A DNA stretch of 64,000 bases from Glossina fuscipes (lineage: Eukaryota; Arthropoda; Insecta; Diptera; Glossinidae). Where the stretch lies: NCBI RefSeq assembly GCF_014805625.2, contig NW_023998414.1, positions 42,554,908 through 42,618,907 on the forward strand, read 5' to 3'. Of the stretch, positions 53,118 to 64,000 are shown one piece after another. The translations under genes were made by a program, and so were the position numbers. The notes beneath the pieces were generated by a model. The model searched no databases and was not told the DNA's origin. It saw only the letters and a list, made by a program, of their open reading frames with translations. Numbering within the stretch: the first letter of the stretch is position 1; each line of letters starts with the position of its first letter.

Positions 53118-55727
53118 GTATATGCATATGTAATATTAAATGCGTGCATGTTGCAAATTTTTCGTTATTGTTACTTTTGATGATGATGATGACGATGATG
53201 TCTTTAATGAGTTTTTACGTTTTATTGGCCAAAAAGATCAATAACGTACCAAAAAGGAAAATAGAAGATAACTTAAATTTAACTCAAGGCTAATCCAAGC
53301 CAAGCCAAGCTTGACTTTTATTTAGAAAACCCTCAGATTTTCTTGAGAAAAAATTAAAATGAAATCATCGTCATTAGCGTAACCATTGAAGCTGGTTTTT
53401 CTTGTTATATATGTTAGTAAAAAATTTTTGTTTTTTATTTTTTTTTTTTATTTAAAGCTACTGCTCTCAAGTAATTAGAACACAAGTTTATTTATTTACT
53501 TGCTTTTGCTTATGCCTTTGCTTCCATCAAAAATAATAATGTGCAAGGGAATCAAAATTATTACATTATGGACGTTGTACACGTTTTTATTTAACATACA
53601 CATACACATATTTTATATGTAAATAACAAAAAAAAAAAAAAAAAAAAATCATATATGCACAAATACATAAATGCACACACACATACATCAATAATTTTAT
53701 TAACATTGTTAAATATTTGCAATGTCAACATTATGAACGAACGATTTTCAATCAAAATTTAGGTCAAGTTTATGCAGAAAAAAAAAATAATAAATAAATA
53801 TATAAAAAAAAAATTACAAATTAAATTCAATCCATGATAATCAGATTCGTTTTTATTAAACGATTGAATCTCTTTAAGAATCGAGAGGGAAAGAAGAACA
53901 AATCAAGACTATACGCGGAAATTAAACAAAAACGACAAAAAGAAAAAAAAAATGCTTATTAATGGAAATACTATTAAATGAATTCGTTTCCCCTATAAAG
54001 CGTTATTCTTATTCTGTTATGCACTTTATACATGCATTCGTATATGAAATAGTAACCGAATTTTGAAGGTTTCTGCGTTAAAAAAAAAAAAAAAAAAAAA
54101 AACGAATAAAATATCATTTGTCACTGCAAAATAGCAACGACAAATTATCAGAAGAACTTTCCTAAATTTGCACATTCGCACACGGTTGAGAAAAGAAAAC
54201 ACATTCCAAGTCTTAGAAATTGATGACAAAAAAAAAAAAAAAAAAATTTATAGAGATTTCATATCAGATTTCAACCTAAAATTAATAAAATGCGATAAAA
54301 AACATTAAAATAACCAATTGTTAACAGTTTAGTTTAGAGTTTATGGCATATTGTTGGCTCATTGTCATAATCGTTTAGTGGGCGAAACTTGAGCAAGAAG
54401 CCAAATGGGGGTACTACGAGACTGATGGCAATAGGAAGCATCAGGCCTTGAAAAATAGCGAATGCGAACGCGAATGCGAATAAATTTTTCTCGCATTTGT
54501 CGCAGATGAAGTTGGAATCTTGCAGTGAAACCGAGAACGCTTATGGATGAGATTTTTGTCTGCAAAGGCGTAAGGCTTTGAGTGGTGACGTGGGATTTCA
54601 ACTTTTTTAGAAAGGGCGATTAAAATTAATATTTTTAATTTTTGTTTAATAAAATTATAAATAAAAAATATAGAAATTTTTTAATGAAAACTTTTTTAAC
54701 CTAACTTATTCAAATTTTAATGCATAAAATCAAATGTTTTTTGGCTGGATTTCAACTGGAAAATTTCATTTAAGCTATGTTTTCAAGCGTGCAGAGTCAA
54801 TGTTTTTTTGTTTTTGTTTTTGTTTTTTTTTTTTAAATCCATCACAAATGCAGCAGCACTTATACATTTTTATAAATATTTCTTCTTTTTTTTTTTTTAT
54901 TATTTAGCGACAAATACTCATAACGAACGTTACCTGACTGCTTGCTATATGTATGTATGTTTACAAAGCAATGCACATATGATGCAGAGGTTGCTGCGTA
55001 AGCTCAACAGTTTTTTTTCCTGTTTTTTTTTTTTCTTGCGATTTATACATATGTTTGTGTAATTGTTAAAGGTTGAATTATACAACAATAATAATAAATG
55101 AGAGGGGTGCCGGGCGGCGGTAGAAGGAAGAATGGCTGTGGAAGGAGGGGGGAGTTAATGGAGGAGACTAGAAGTGAATTAGAAACGAATTTAAACCGCA
55201 ATGCATAGCTCTTTAAGTTCCAGTGCTTGAACAACTTGACAATAGTACCAGCTGATCGGGAGGCATTAAGCCATAACCGCCATATACAATATATAATATA
55301 ATAGCAATTTTTTTCAATTTTATTAAGTTTTCAAAAGGTAAAGATAATGTTCGTCTTTACTTGCGCGTATGCATTTCTTTTCATCACTCCCATGCTAACG
55401 GCTACAAAATAATTCTAGGAATTGTTTGCAGTAAAATAACAAAGGAAAAATTACATCAAAAAAAAAAAAAAAAAAAAAAAAACAAAACAAACATGTGTAT
55501 TTGTGTATGTAAAAACATATAATTTGATCGTCATCTTGCGGAGTAAATTTACCGACGGCAGAAGAAGTTTTTACACATCATAGATTTTTGCATGTTTGCA
55601 TGAAATTTAATCTGAAACAATATATGCATTTTTTATTTCTCATTTGCTTATGTACCGAAATCTATGATGAATGGGTGTTAAAATAATTTCAATAAAAAAT
55701 TATTTATGCGACTGAATTTTAATGCCA

Positions 55728-55760
<33 letters not shown>

Positions 55761-56569
55761 TGTACATATATACATATGCTGTCTATTTATCAACATGCAG
55801 CATATGGATATATATGGACATCAATCAATATCAATATCAGTTCCATATATTTATCACATATGAATAAAAAAAGCTATAGATGGAATGGATGGATGGACTG
55901 TAAATAAATTTGTAAGCAATTGTTGATATTCATAGAAATATATATTAATTGATATAATCATAAGAATTGAAAAAGTCTTTGCTCCTTAAGGAGTTGTCTC
56001 GAATGAGACAAAGCATAATTCATTAAATTAATGATTATTACTTAACATAATTGAATTTAATTTAGATTAGGTGCTTAGCAAAAATAATTAAAAATTCCGG
56101 GAAACGACGACTCCTGAAAGTCTCATTCTCATCAAAAGAAAACCAATATATTTATGCATAGCTCTCTTATATACTGTAATCCCACTTCTTTTTTTTTTAT
56201 CGCGTGTATTTAATGTTTAGTAAATAAAAATTATTAGAATCGTTGATGATGATTATTGTATTTATTTATTTATTCATTTTTGTTTTTTTTTTCCCAAGAT
56301 TGCATTGCAAATATTTTATCTTTAGATAAATGCATTTAATTTCCTTTTCCTGGGATAAATCGCAACAGAGATCGATCATGCGATCTAGATAAAGAAAGCG
56401 CGCGCTCCCGCCAAGATTAAGGGCGATCGAGTATATATATGTATACATATATATATGTATGTAAATGGCTTAGGGTTTTTAGTGTAATGTTAATCATTAT
56501 ATATAAAAAATTTATTTATTGATTCGATTTATTTAATTGGTTGTAATTATTCTTATTAATCGCATACAT

Positions 56570-56572
<3 letters not shown>

Positions 56573-56617
<45 letters not shown>
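56573..56617. repeat. (AT)n-(TG)n compound microsatellite
   Basis: About 24 bases of AT, then about ten TG units. Confidence 0.96.
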
Positions 56618-56993
56618 TTGTGTAGTATGTAATATGTTTGTTTACCTTTTGGTAATTTTCTATATAGTTTACTTTTAAAAATGCTCGATATGTAAATGAG
56701 TTTTTTTTTCTTATGATTTTCTTAAGTATTCAGCGCAGACAACAAATTGGCTGTTGGCCAATTTCGGTGTAGATACACGTATCATGCATTATTTTCCCTT
56801 TATGGTTACAATACGTACATAACAGAATGTGAAGCATTTAAAGTGTTGATTTAAGAAAATAAATTAATGAATAGATGAATATGAAAATTTTAAAATGAAA
56901 TATGACCTGACATTATGAAGTAAGTTAATGAAGATGTCATTAAGAGAAATTATAAAGGACTCAATCTAAAATCAATTGATTGATTAATTAATA

Positions 56994-57022
56994 GATTGAT
57001 TGATTGATTGATTGATTGATTA
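56994..57022. repeat. (TTGA)n microsatellite
   Basis: About seven TTGA units within a wider ATTGATTAAT-rich patch (56970-57026), about 280 bp inside the intron from exon 1. Confidence 0.95.
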
Positions 57023-57294
57023 ATTCTTAACAATTATTTGCATATCACATAACATGGACACAGATATAAAAATTAATAAAATCGGTTAAGTCCCATTTAC
57101 GATTGATTAATCAACGGAACGTTCGCCGTTCAGAAAATTGCGTAAAAATGTTTTCGAACACTATCTTTAATAAACATTTGAATAATAATAATTCAATATT
57201 ATATTGGACGTATATATGTTAAGGTATAATTGAAAACGAATAATAGAATCAAAATGATTTTTTGAAAAAAAAAAAAAAAAAAAATAGTTGAGGA

Positions 57295-57303
57295 CGTTAC
57301 CTG
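57295..57303 (-). promoter_or_regulatory. ct: 5' splice site of ct intron 1
   Basis: Minus strand CAG|GTAACG, following codons for FWQQ. It is a good match to the MAG|GTRAGT consensus at all positions near the junction. Protein similarity to Cut stops exactly here: the read-through translates as VTSSTIFFFFF from an A/T homopolymer. Confidence 0.92.
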
Positions 57304-57420
57304 TTGCCAAAATTGTGCCAATAAATAAATTTGTTCCTTTTTGAAAAACCAATCCATTGATTGCACAGCCGTCAAATCCATATCGGCTGTACCGGCTGTT
57401 TGTGGCAATGTTGGCTGCAT
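57301..57420 (-). CDS. ct: Homeobox protein cut, first recognised coding exon (residues 1-40)
   Basis: This exon encodes the N-terminus of Cut, a nuclear CUX-family transcription factor with three CUT repeats and a homeodomain that specifies external sensory organs, wing margin and other fates in flies. The 40 residues run from MQPTLPQTAGTADMDL to the conserved block FFKKEQIYLLAQFWQQ and match my memory of the Drosophila Cut N-terminus almost residue for residue. The ATG is at 57420-57418; I chose it because the fly protein starts at the same MQP. Its Kozak context is poor (C at -3). The exon ends CAG|GTAACG, a good splice donor, in phase 0. The next residues match the exon at 6046, about 51 kb away on the same strand. 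The frame stays open upstream of the ATG back to a TAA at 57600-57598, so an N-terminal extension through an upstream exon is possible. DNA-binding domains are outside the window. Confidence 0.95.
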
Positions 57421-57600
57421 TCGGCTGCTGTGGTTTTCCTCCGTCTTAGAATCCAAAAGAGCGAGCTGCAATTGTGAAGCGGACGTGGCGCTGCCTGGTG
57501 ACGCAGCTGATAAGGTAGCCGCGCCTTTTGAGACGGAAACCGACGAGGTGATGACAGACGTTGTCGACGTTTTTGCAGCCACTTTACTATTTATATCTTA
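57421..57600 (-). other. ct: Open, coding-like stretch just upstream of the ct ATG
   Basis: The ct frame continues open for 60 codons upstream of MQP to a TAA at 57600-57598. The deduced residues are rich in Ser, Thr and Ala, and the stretch is visibly richer in G+C than the AT sequence upstream of it. There is no in-frame ATG. It is either 5' UTR or part of a longer N-terminus joined by splicing or started at a non-AUG codon (a GTG lies at 57582-57580). Acceptor-like AGs at 57583-57600 lack a pyrimidine tract. Confidence 0.5.
57587..57595 (-). promoter_or_regulatory. TATA-box-like sequence upstream of ct exon
   Basis: Minus strand TATAAATAG, about 170 bp upstream of the ATG, at the edge of the GC-richer block and just downstream of a long TA tract. 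It matches the TATA consensus well, but the surroundings are so AT-rich that chance is a strong alternative, and no convincing initiator was seen 25-30 bases downstream. Confidence 0.22.
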
Positions 57601-57620
57601 TTAATTTTAAGTTTATTAAT

Positions 57621-57678
57621 ATACATATATATATATATATATATACATATATACATATATATATATACATATATATAC

Positions 57679-57734
<56 letters not shown>
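57621..57734. repeat. (AT)n / (ATATAC)n tract upstream of ct exon
   Basis: 114 bases of AT dinucleotides interrupted by regularly recurring C in ACATATAT units. It begins 200 bp upstream of the ct ATG. Confidence 0.97.
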
Positions 57735-57738
<4 letters not shown>

Positions 57739-58495
57739 TTTAAATAATATTTTCTTGTTTATTTATTTTATTTTATTTAATTTGTATATTATTTATTTAT
57801 TTATTTTTTTTTTTTGTTAATAATTTTAATAACGACTAACTTTAACTGTTTAACTGAACAGAGGCAGAACAACCGCAGTGCTCCGTTTCAACAATTTGCG
57901 ATCAAAACATCTTTAAAATTTTCAAGTCAATTGGAAATTGAAGTCAAAAATGTAAAGTTTTGTTGATTTTAATTTTAGCCATTTATGCGATCAATTCAAT
58001 TTAATTTTACTCGATATAAATTCTTTTTATATCTTTCATTAATAAATAAATGATTCTTAGATTTATAATTTCTTTCATAATGTTTTAAATTTGTTATCTA
58101 TTTTTTTTTTTTTTTATTATTATTATTATCGTTATTATTATTATTATTATTTTTTTTTTGTTTTTTGTTTTTTTTTTTCTATTTCATTTTCATGCTCTTC
58201 AGTGGTTTTTATTTTTTTTTAGATTTTGTTTTTTTTTTTGTTTTGTAATTTTATTTGCCGTATGTAAAAAACACTTGTTTCTTTTTCTGCGGAAGACGAC
58301 TTGAATATCTCCACAAGAGTCCGTTTCATTTTGAATTCTTATGCCACTTAAATGAATAACTGGATGCTTCCATGTATAGGTCGGCAATTTATTAAATGTT
58401 TTAATTTGTTTGATTGTTTGGAAGGTGTTTGTGTATTGTTATCTTTTTGTTGTTGTTTGTTTTTTAGAGGTCGACAGCGCAACCTTAATCTAATA

Positions 58496-58530
58496 AGATG
58501 TTGCCTGTCACGAATTCAGCTGATGACTGA
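58496..58530 (-). promoter_or_regulatory. Candidate initiator plus DPE-like core promoter
   Basis: Minus strand TCAGTC (58530-58525) is a perfect fly initiator with +1 at 58528. At exactly +28 to +33 lies ACATCT, which matches the DPE consensus RGWYVT at five of six positions. A CAGCTG E-box lies at +8 to +13. It points toward the ct ATG 1.1 kb downstream. This is motif evidence only. Confidence 0.2.
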
Positions 58531-59173
58531 ACAAATCGAACATTAACGCAGCTTACACAACCCCGTTAAATAAAAACAAGTTATAGAACAGCAGCAAACA
58601 ACAAACTACGGCATTCTCATACAGAGTGAATTGTGTGTTTGTATCGGACTCGATTTCGGGCTCTTGCTGCTGCTACTACTCTACTGTCATGGCTGCGACC
58701 GTAGATATAGTGTAATGTGCGTTAGTATGCATGTTACCATTTAACTGCGCTCACTCATGGTTATCGTAATGTTTGACTTGTGTGTTTTTGTTTTTTTTGT
58801 ATTTTATTTTTTGTTTTTCATTTTTTACTTATCTTTGGCCAGACTCATTCTCCTTTCCGTGTGATAAGCAGTGCGAGGGTAAGTAATATGCTTCTTTTAC
58901 TCTCTGACGACGGACTACGAGACAAACGTAAGCGTATTTACAAACAAGCATCCACACAGCTATACACAATGAACAGGAAAAATTTTTATAACAAACCGAT
59001 AATTCCATTTGTATATAATGGGGTTTTCCTTCAATTTTCGCTCTTTCTCTCTCGCTCTCTTTTTTTTTCTCTCACTCTCTATTTATATCTGCCTCCGATT
59101 CTCTATCGAACCAAATGAGAGTTATTTATTATTTGGCGCTCTCTCTGTTGTTCTCCCGATAAGTGGTAACAGT

Positions 59174-59204
<31 letters not shown>
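59174..59204. repeat. (GAA)n microsatellite
   Basis: About ten GAA units. Confidence 0.96.
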
Positions 59205-59205
<1 letters not shown>

Positions 59206-59337
59206 AATAAAGGAACAGTTTTACAAATTCGATTTGTAACCCCCCATTTTGCTCTCTGGTATATGAATGTCTCTCATAGTTAAACTCAATTTTTATATCC
59301 TCATACGTTTTGTTGTTGATGGTCTGTTGCATTCATC

Positions 59338-59347
59338 TGTGTGTGTT

Positions 59348-59387
<40 letters not shown>

Positions 59388-59398
59388 TGTGTGTGCGT
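59338..59398. repeat. (TG)n microsatellite
   Basis: About 60 bases of TG with a few interruptions, 1.9 kb upstream of the ct ATG. Confidence 0.97.
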
Positions 59399-60233
59399 AT
59401 GTGTCTACGTACGTATTGTTTAGTGTTCGCTAAACCCCCTAAAGTGTGTCTGTCTTACTGTCAGTTGCAATGTATTGAAATTCATTCAATTTACTTTTTC
59501 TGTGCTCATAAATTTCTTCTCTTTTTCTTGCAGTGCAATTGAAGGGGAGCCTGAATATCGTGCTTATTCTCTTGCACTTACCTTGGATGCCAACAACATC
59601 AATACACACATATACAATTACATATAGGGGGCCTGTTAGTGTTAAGCTCTCAGGTTCGATTTTTGTTATGTCTTTTGCATTTATTCAATTCGATAAGTTT
59701 TTATGTGCGTTTTTTTCCGGATTTTTTTTATTTTCTTTTTTTATTTATTTATTTATTTTTTTTTTTTTATTCTTGTCTCCCGATTTGTTGTTGTCTGCAA
59801 GTAGTATATCTCATGTATGAGGTGGAGCAGTACCTCATCGTTTTGATTATATGTAAAGTACATATGTGCATGTATATGGTTGACTGACTGAGTGACTGAC
59901 TGAATGTATAGATGTATGTATTTACTGATGGTATTCAAGTTGTTGCTGTTGTTGGCATTTTTCATTGTTCTTATACTTGTTATTGGTGCTGTTGTTGTTG
60001 TTCTTGTTTTTATTGCTATTATTGTTTCGCATAGGGTCCGCTGCGGCTTCTACTCGTGGTGTATTATCCCATTTGATTATTTTTGTTACTGTTGTAGATG
60101 TAGAAAAAAAATTATAGAAAATCATCATACAGAGTTAAATTTATTTGTTGGTCGCTTCTTTTCCTTTTCTTCATTTTTTCTTACTTTTATGTATTTATTT
60201 ATTCATTTTTTTGTACTTTCTGTTGTTGAGATT

Positions 60234-60264
<31 letters not shown>

Positions 60265-60859
60265 CTATATATATATGTATATACTATACATAAATACTAT
60301 AATATATATACATATATTTTTTTTTTTCATACCGTTTTCAGTAGACGGAGAAATTGGAGGGAGATAAAGAGAATTTTCTGTTGTGTTGTGTAGTTTTTGA
60401 TATCAGAAATCCCTAAATATGGAAACGCAAGTTTTGGAATGGAAGTTGCTTAGGGAGCTCGAATTTAATATTGCAAGTACTCTTGTAGATGAGCACGAAA
60501 CGTTATGGCATAAATTAAAAATCCAATACTGTGTAGACGTATTCCAAGAATTTAAACTAAAGAGTTGTACAAAATAATTAAAACAACATTTTGATTTAAA
60601 AAGTGTTACTTTTGAAATAACTAATTGACGATATCTGTCAAGATGATCGTCGCGTAAATTTTAATTCCTTTTACTTACTTTGAATCATTAAATGCTAGAG
60701 GTCTTGTTGTTCTCTTGTTATATACATTGTGTACGAGTCCTTTAAAACAAACGAATGTCAAGCAACGTTGCTTCACTGACGTGCCAATGGTCGAACTTTT
60801 CCCTATATATACGAATTTTATATAATATAACGGTAGTAAATATATATATACATAAATGG

Positions 60860-60895
<36 letters not shown>

Positions 60896-61671
60896 AATTT
60901 TTATTTTTTTGCCGTATGACCATGCGGTAGAACGAATATATGCAATTGAAAATCGAATAAATAAAATAAAACTAAATTACACACACAAGGATACATCTGC
61001 ATAAATATCAATGTACACCCATAGGTATTAAAGGCTGATTGCCAGCAATTACACAAAACAATATTTCTCACGTCTCTACTATTAAAGGATTGTGGTATAC
61101 GTATGTACACAATTTGGTTGTAATACACAAAAGTGTCCGCTAACGAGCTTGTGTTCTCGATCGGTAATGAAATTTGCATGAAAGTAAATCTGTCTATCTG
61201 TCCTTAAATATAAAAAAAAAAAGAAAATATAAAATATATTCGTTAACATACAACAATAACGATGTGTTAGTGCAAGAATTTTAATTAATCTTTGAATAGA
61301 ATAAAAATATCACTGCATTTTCGCATATTCATCAAACAATCTGAAATTTCCTACTTATCTTTTCAAAAGAATAGAAAATTGTCTTGATCAGCTTCTAATT
61401 AAAAGTAAGAGAAAACACAAATATATATATATATATGTACTATATATATGTGTACTTTCCGATTTTATCGAATTACTTTAGATGACAGGTCCCAACCATG
61501 CAATCCAAAAAAAGCATTGATGCAGATTGTAGGAATAATATTATTTTGGATAGGAGAACTCGAAGAGAAAAATTTACGCTTCTTTACAGTTTTCGTCTTA
61601 TTGACACAACGTAATGTCTGCACATATGAAATAATAAAAAGGAGCGATGAGAAAAAGTGGGTGGTTTGACT

Positions 61672-61675
<4 letters not shown>

Positions 61676-61705
<30 letters not shown>
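61676..61705. repeat. (AT)n microsatellite
   Basis: About 30 bases of AT. Confidence 0.95.
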
Positions 61706-61707
<2 letters not shown>

Positions 61708-64000
61708 TGATTTATATATTAATATATATGTAATAGTAACGTATTTTCGCACAGGAACGTATATATGTGTGCATGCATATAAGTGAGAGTAAAATTTTTG
61801 TGATTGATAGATGAAAAGCGTAGAATGAGCGATTGAATGTAACAGTAAAATATGTATTGGAAATCTATTTAAGGCAAAAAACAACTTTGATTGGTGCTCT
61901 GGCTTGATGAGAAAAAGAGACAAATGAGAAAGCAAGCAGAATTTTCCTATAGATATTTATTATCTGAAACAAAAGTGATTATGTATATAAATAATGCGAT
62001 ATTGCTAAAAGAGCGGCAACAACAAACTGAGTCGTATATGAATTAAACGATGAGGCGGCTCCCAAGTTGATCGAAATATGTTCGCTGAGAAATATTTTCA
62101 AAATTTGAAAAAAAAGTCGCATTTAGTAGGAACGAACGTGTAGCTTGATCACTCCTCAGACTGTGAATAAGCATTTCACCCGGTTTATATGCATGATATG
62201 TGAACTTAAGAAGCTGTCAGTAATCAGGCGTACGCATCAGAAAACCGCAAATCGGTCGGTTTTTAATCAAAGGAGTGAACAGAGAGTATTCTGTCACCAA
62301 AATTTTTCAGATTTTATAATTTTTCTCCAAATGCCTTATTTGAGCAAAAAAATAAATAAATAAATAAATAAATAAAATAATTAAATTGAAAACCGGAACG
62401 CTTTAGTTGCTTCAATTGAACCCAAATCGAACGAAAGCAGTACTTCAGCCAGTTTGCAATTGAAGCAACCAAAAATTGTTCCACTTCTAATTGTTTTTGT
62501 TTTTATTTATATGCATGTGCGTACGTACATAGGTACAGTGAATCTTCCAATTCCATTTCGAAGAACATGCTTTTGCACTTTAATTTTGAAATTTTTCTTC
62601 AACTCTTTTTTTTTTTTTTTTTTTTTTTAAATTCGAATATTTCCTTGATACCTTATTTATATTACGTGAATACAATTATCTGCAAAAATCTTGGTCCAAT
62701 CTGCAAGTTGATTAGCTCTTATCACTAACACAACTTGCTTTGATCAAAGTTTAATTCGCCTATTCTTCATTCTTGCAAAAAAAACAACAAATCTCTCACT
62801 TCTGAAGACATATTGAAGGCCCGCAACAACTAAGAACCAATCAGAAGTAGTGTTCCGAATAATATTTGTGCCAATGTGTATTCAACTTTCAATAATTTTA
62901 TATAATCCGTTTAATCCGAAAAGTTGTAGAAAAATTGATTGCATTCACTTTATTAACCGTCGAATACCAAACTGTTCCAATTCATTTGAACAACTCGTGG
63001 ACTAGCCCTAGCTGCACAGTTGTAGTCCTGCATTAATTCGCGAGCCCCGCGAGTCCATTTACTTTGCGTCTTTTTATAGCTACTTCTTACAGATTTATCT
63101 ATACGAATAGTATCTATAGGAGGCTTCGCGTACGTGTGTTTATGCACCATATCTAAATATTGTAAATAAATATATGTCTATACGTGTATATGCCGATTAT
63201 GTCTTGTTCGTAAGCTTAGCTTCAAAAGAAACTCAATACGTGATAGGACTTAAGTTTCGAAAATTTAATTTGAACAAGGAAGATAGACATTCGCTTTCGC
63301 TTACATCTTCGATTAATTTTATTAGTCAGTCACAGCTTTTTTATTTATTGGCATTGAACTCCAATTACTTTTATAATGGATGATCGTGAATGTTTGCGGC
63401 AAATGTTAATAACTGGCAATAACTGCTACAAAGTAAAAATTCATGATAAAATTGTTTTGAAATGAATTTTCAAATGTGTTTTTTGGAGGTTTCACGAACA
63501 TGTTACTCTATGCGTATCGCGTCTAAAATCCATTGTGCTTGAATATCGAATCAATTTAGGATCTTACCATCATCATGAATGTGTTAATGTTTGTAAGTGC
63601 TTCTTCGGGTGTTACAACAAGAAGGAGTTGTCAAGTATATTGCCGTCCTTGATTATTAACCATGAGAATAGTTAATAACAGATAATGAAAATCACTCGGA
63701 AATTTGGCACGAACTTTGAATAAAAAACTACGCGTTGTTAATATTTGTTTGAATACGCCCGCTTTTTCCCTCCAAAACGAATGCAGTCTTTTTCGCTTGT
63801 TGGAAATAAAGTTTTATCGTAAGTGAACTTAACATAATACGCATCCCGTTTACTTCTTTGAACAATAGTTATTGTTCGGTCTGTCTATATTATACGTACA
63901 ATAAATATCTTCTATCGCATCTCAAGTACAAGCTTCATAAACTTGAACTAAGGAACTAAAGAAGTGAATCAATAGTTATAACAAAAGAAATGTTCAAAAT

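Larger units (their letters stand above)
6047..57300 (-). other. ct: Giant first coding intron of ct (51,254 bp)
   Basis: The boundaries are GTAACG at 57300 (donor) and TTTTTCTTAG ending at 6047 (acceptor). Phase 0 on both sides keeps the reading frame. The span includes 468 unknown bases, so true length may differ. It contains two dispersed repeats, a mariner relic and many microsatellites, listed separately. I found no nested gene with family-level similarity and no credible additional ct exon. Confidence 0.93.
46401..57300. other. Intron 1 stretch next to exon 1, no gene
   Basis: AT-rich with microsatellites listed separately and homopolymers near 46431-46450, 47088-47104, 51487-51502, 53631-53648, 54081-54102, 55459-55482 and 57267-57284. 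Repeat-poor parts are about 49380-50020 and 54300-54620. A G/A-rich patch lies at about 55100-55170. GCGAAY hexamers recur at 54461-54482. No open frame resembles a known protein. Confidence 0.82.
57735..64000. other. Sequence upstream of the ct coding exon, no second gene seen
   Basis: This is 5' flank, 5' UTR or an upstream ct intron. It has T-rich/ATT-rich DNA at 58100-58250, (GAA)n at 59174-59204, (TG)n at 59338-59398 and several (AT)n arrays (60236-60263, near 60860-60892, 61676-61705), plus an AAAT array at 62350-62378. About 62000-64000 is repeat-poor. Open frames at 62953-63150 (minus) and 63174-63383 (plus) show no recognised similarity. Confidence 0.75.

Noticed and set aside
57580..57582. 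Start of ct at the GTG codon giving a 54-residue extension
   Set aside because: Not adopted as the annotated start because the fly protein begins at MQPTLPQ; kept only as a finding to test.
23676..61072. Su(H)-type octamers at 23676-23683, 27076-27083, 43946-43953 and 61065-61072
   Set aside because: They match the Notch effector consensus and ct is a known Notch target, but an 8-base degenerate motif is expected several times by chance in 64 kb, and the sites do not cluster.

Overview
The window comes from the AT-rich nuclear genome of a higher fly. The clues are dense (AT)n, (TG)n and (ATGT)n microsatellites, homopolymer runs, very long introns and trinucleotide-encoded poly-Asn, poly-Ala and poly-Gln tracts. 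The dispersed repeats look like those I remember from tephritid and muscid flies, so a tephritid-like species is my best inference, not something the sequence proves. Nothing bacterial, viral or CRISPR-like was seen.

One gene is securely recognisable: cut (ct), the insect CUX homeodomain transcription factor, on the minus strand. Only its N-terminal part is here. The first recognised coding exon (57301-57420) encodes residues 1-40 starting MQPTLPQ. The second (4847-6046) encodes residues 41-440. Both flanking introns are phase 0 with good splice sites. The intron between the two exons is 51,254 bp, including a 468-base assembly gap, and makes up most of the window. The CUT repeats, the homeodomain and the rest of the coiled coil must lie beyond the left edge.

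Region by region: 1-4846 is the next (downstream) ct intron. 4847-6046 is the 400-codon low-complexity exon. 6047-57300 is the giant intron. It holds a dispersed dipteran repeat (about 13728-14560), a decayed and internally deleted mariner transposase copy directly beside it (about 14561-15470), a 350-bp element with short inverted ends (46051-46400), an AT-only block (32025-32320), the N gap (41206-41673) and dozens of simple repeats. Between them are repeat-poor stretches that could carry enhancers; one at about 28840-29170 has a tight homeodomain/POU-type motif cluster. 57301-57600 is the 5' coding exon plus an open upstream stretch. 57621-64000 is upstream sequence with candidate core-promoter motifs.

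I found no convincing nested protein gene, tRNA or rRNA in the intron. Most open frames outside ct are microsatellite translations (Tyr-Ile, Leu, Val-Cys runs) or short chance frames. I do not see a previously undescribed system. The most useful leads are the ct 5' end, the small inverted-end element and the candidate regulatory block.
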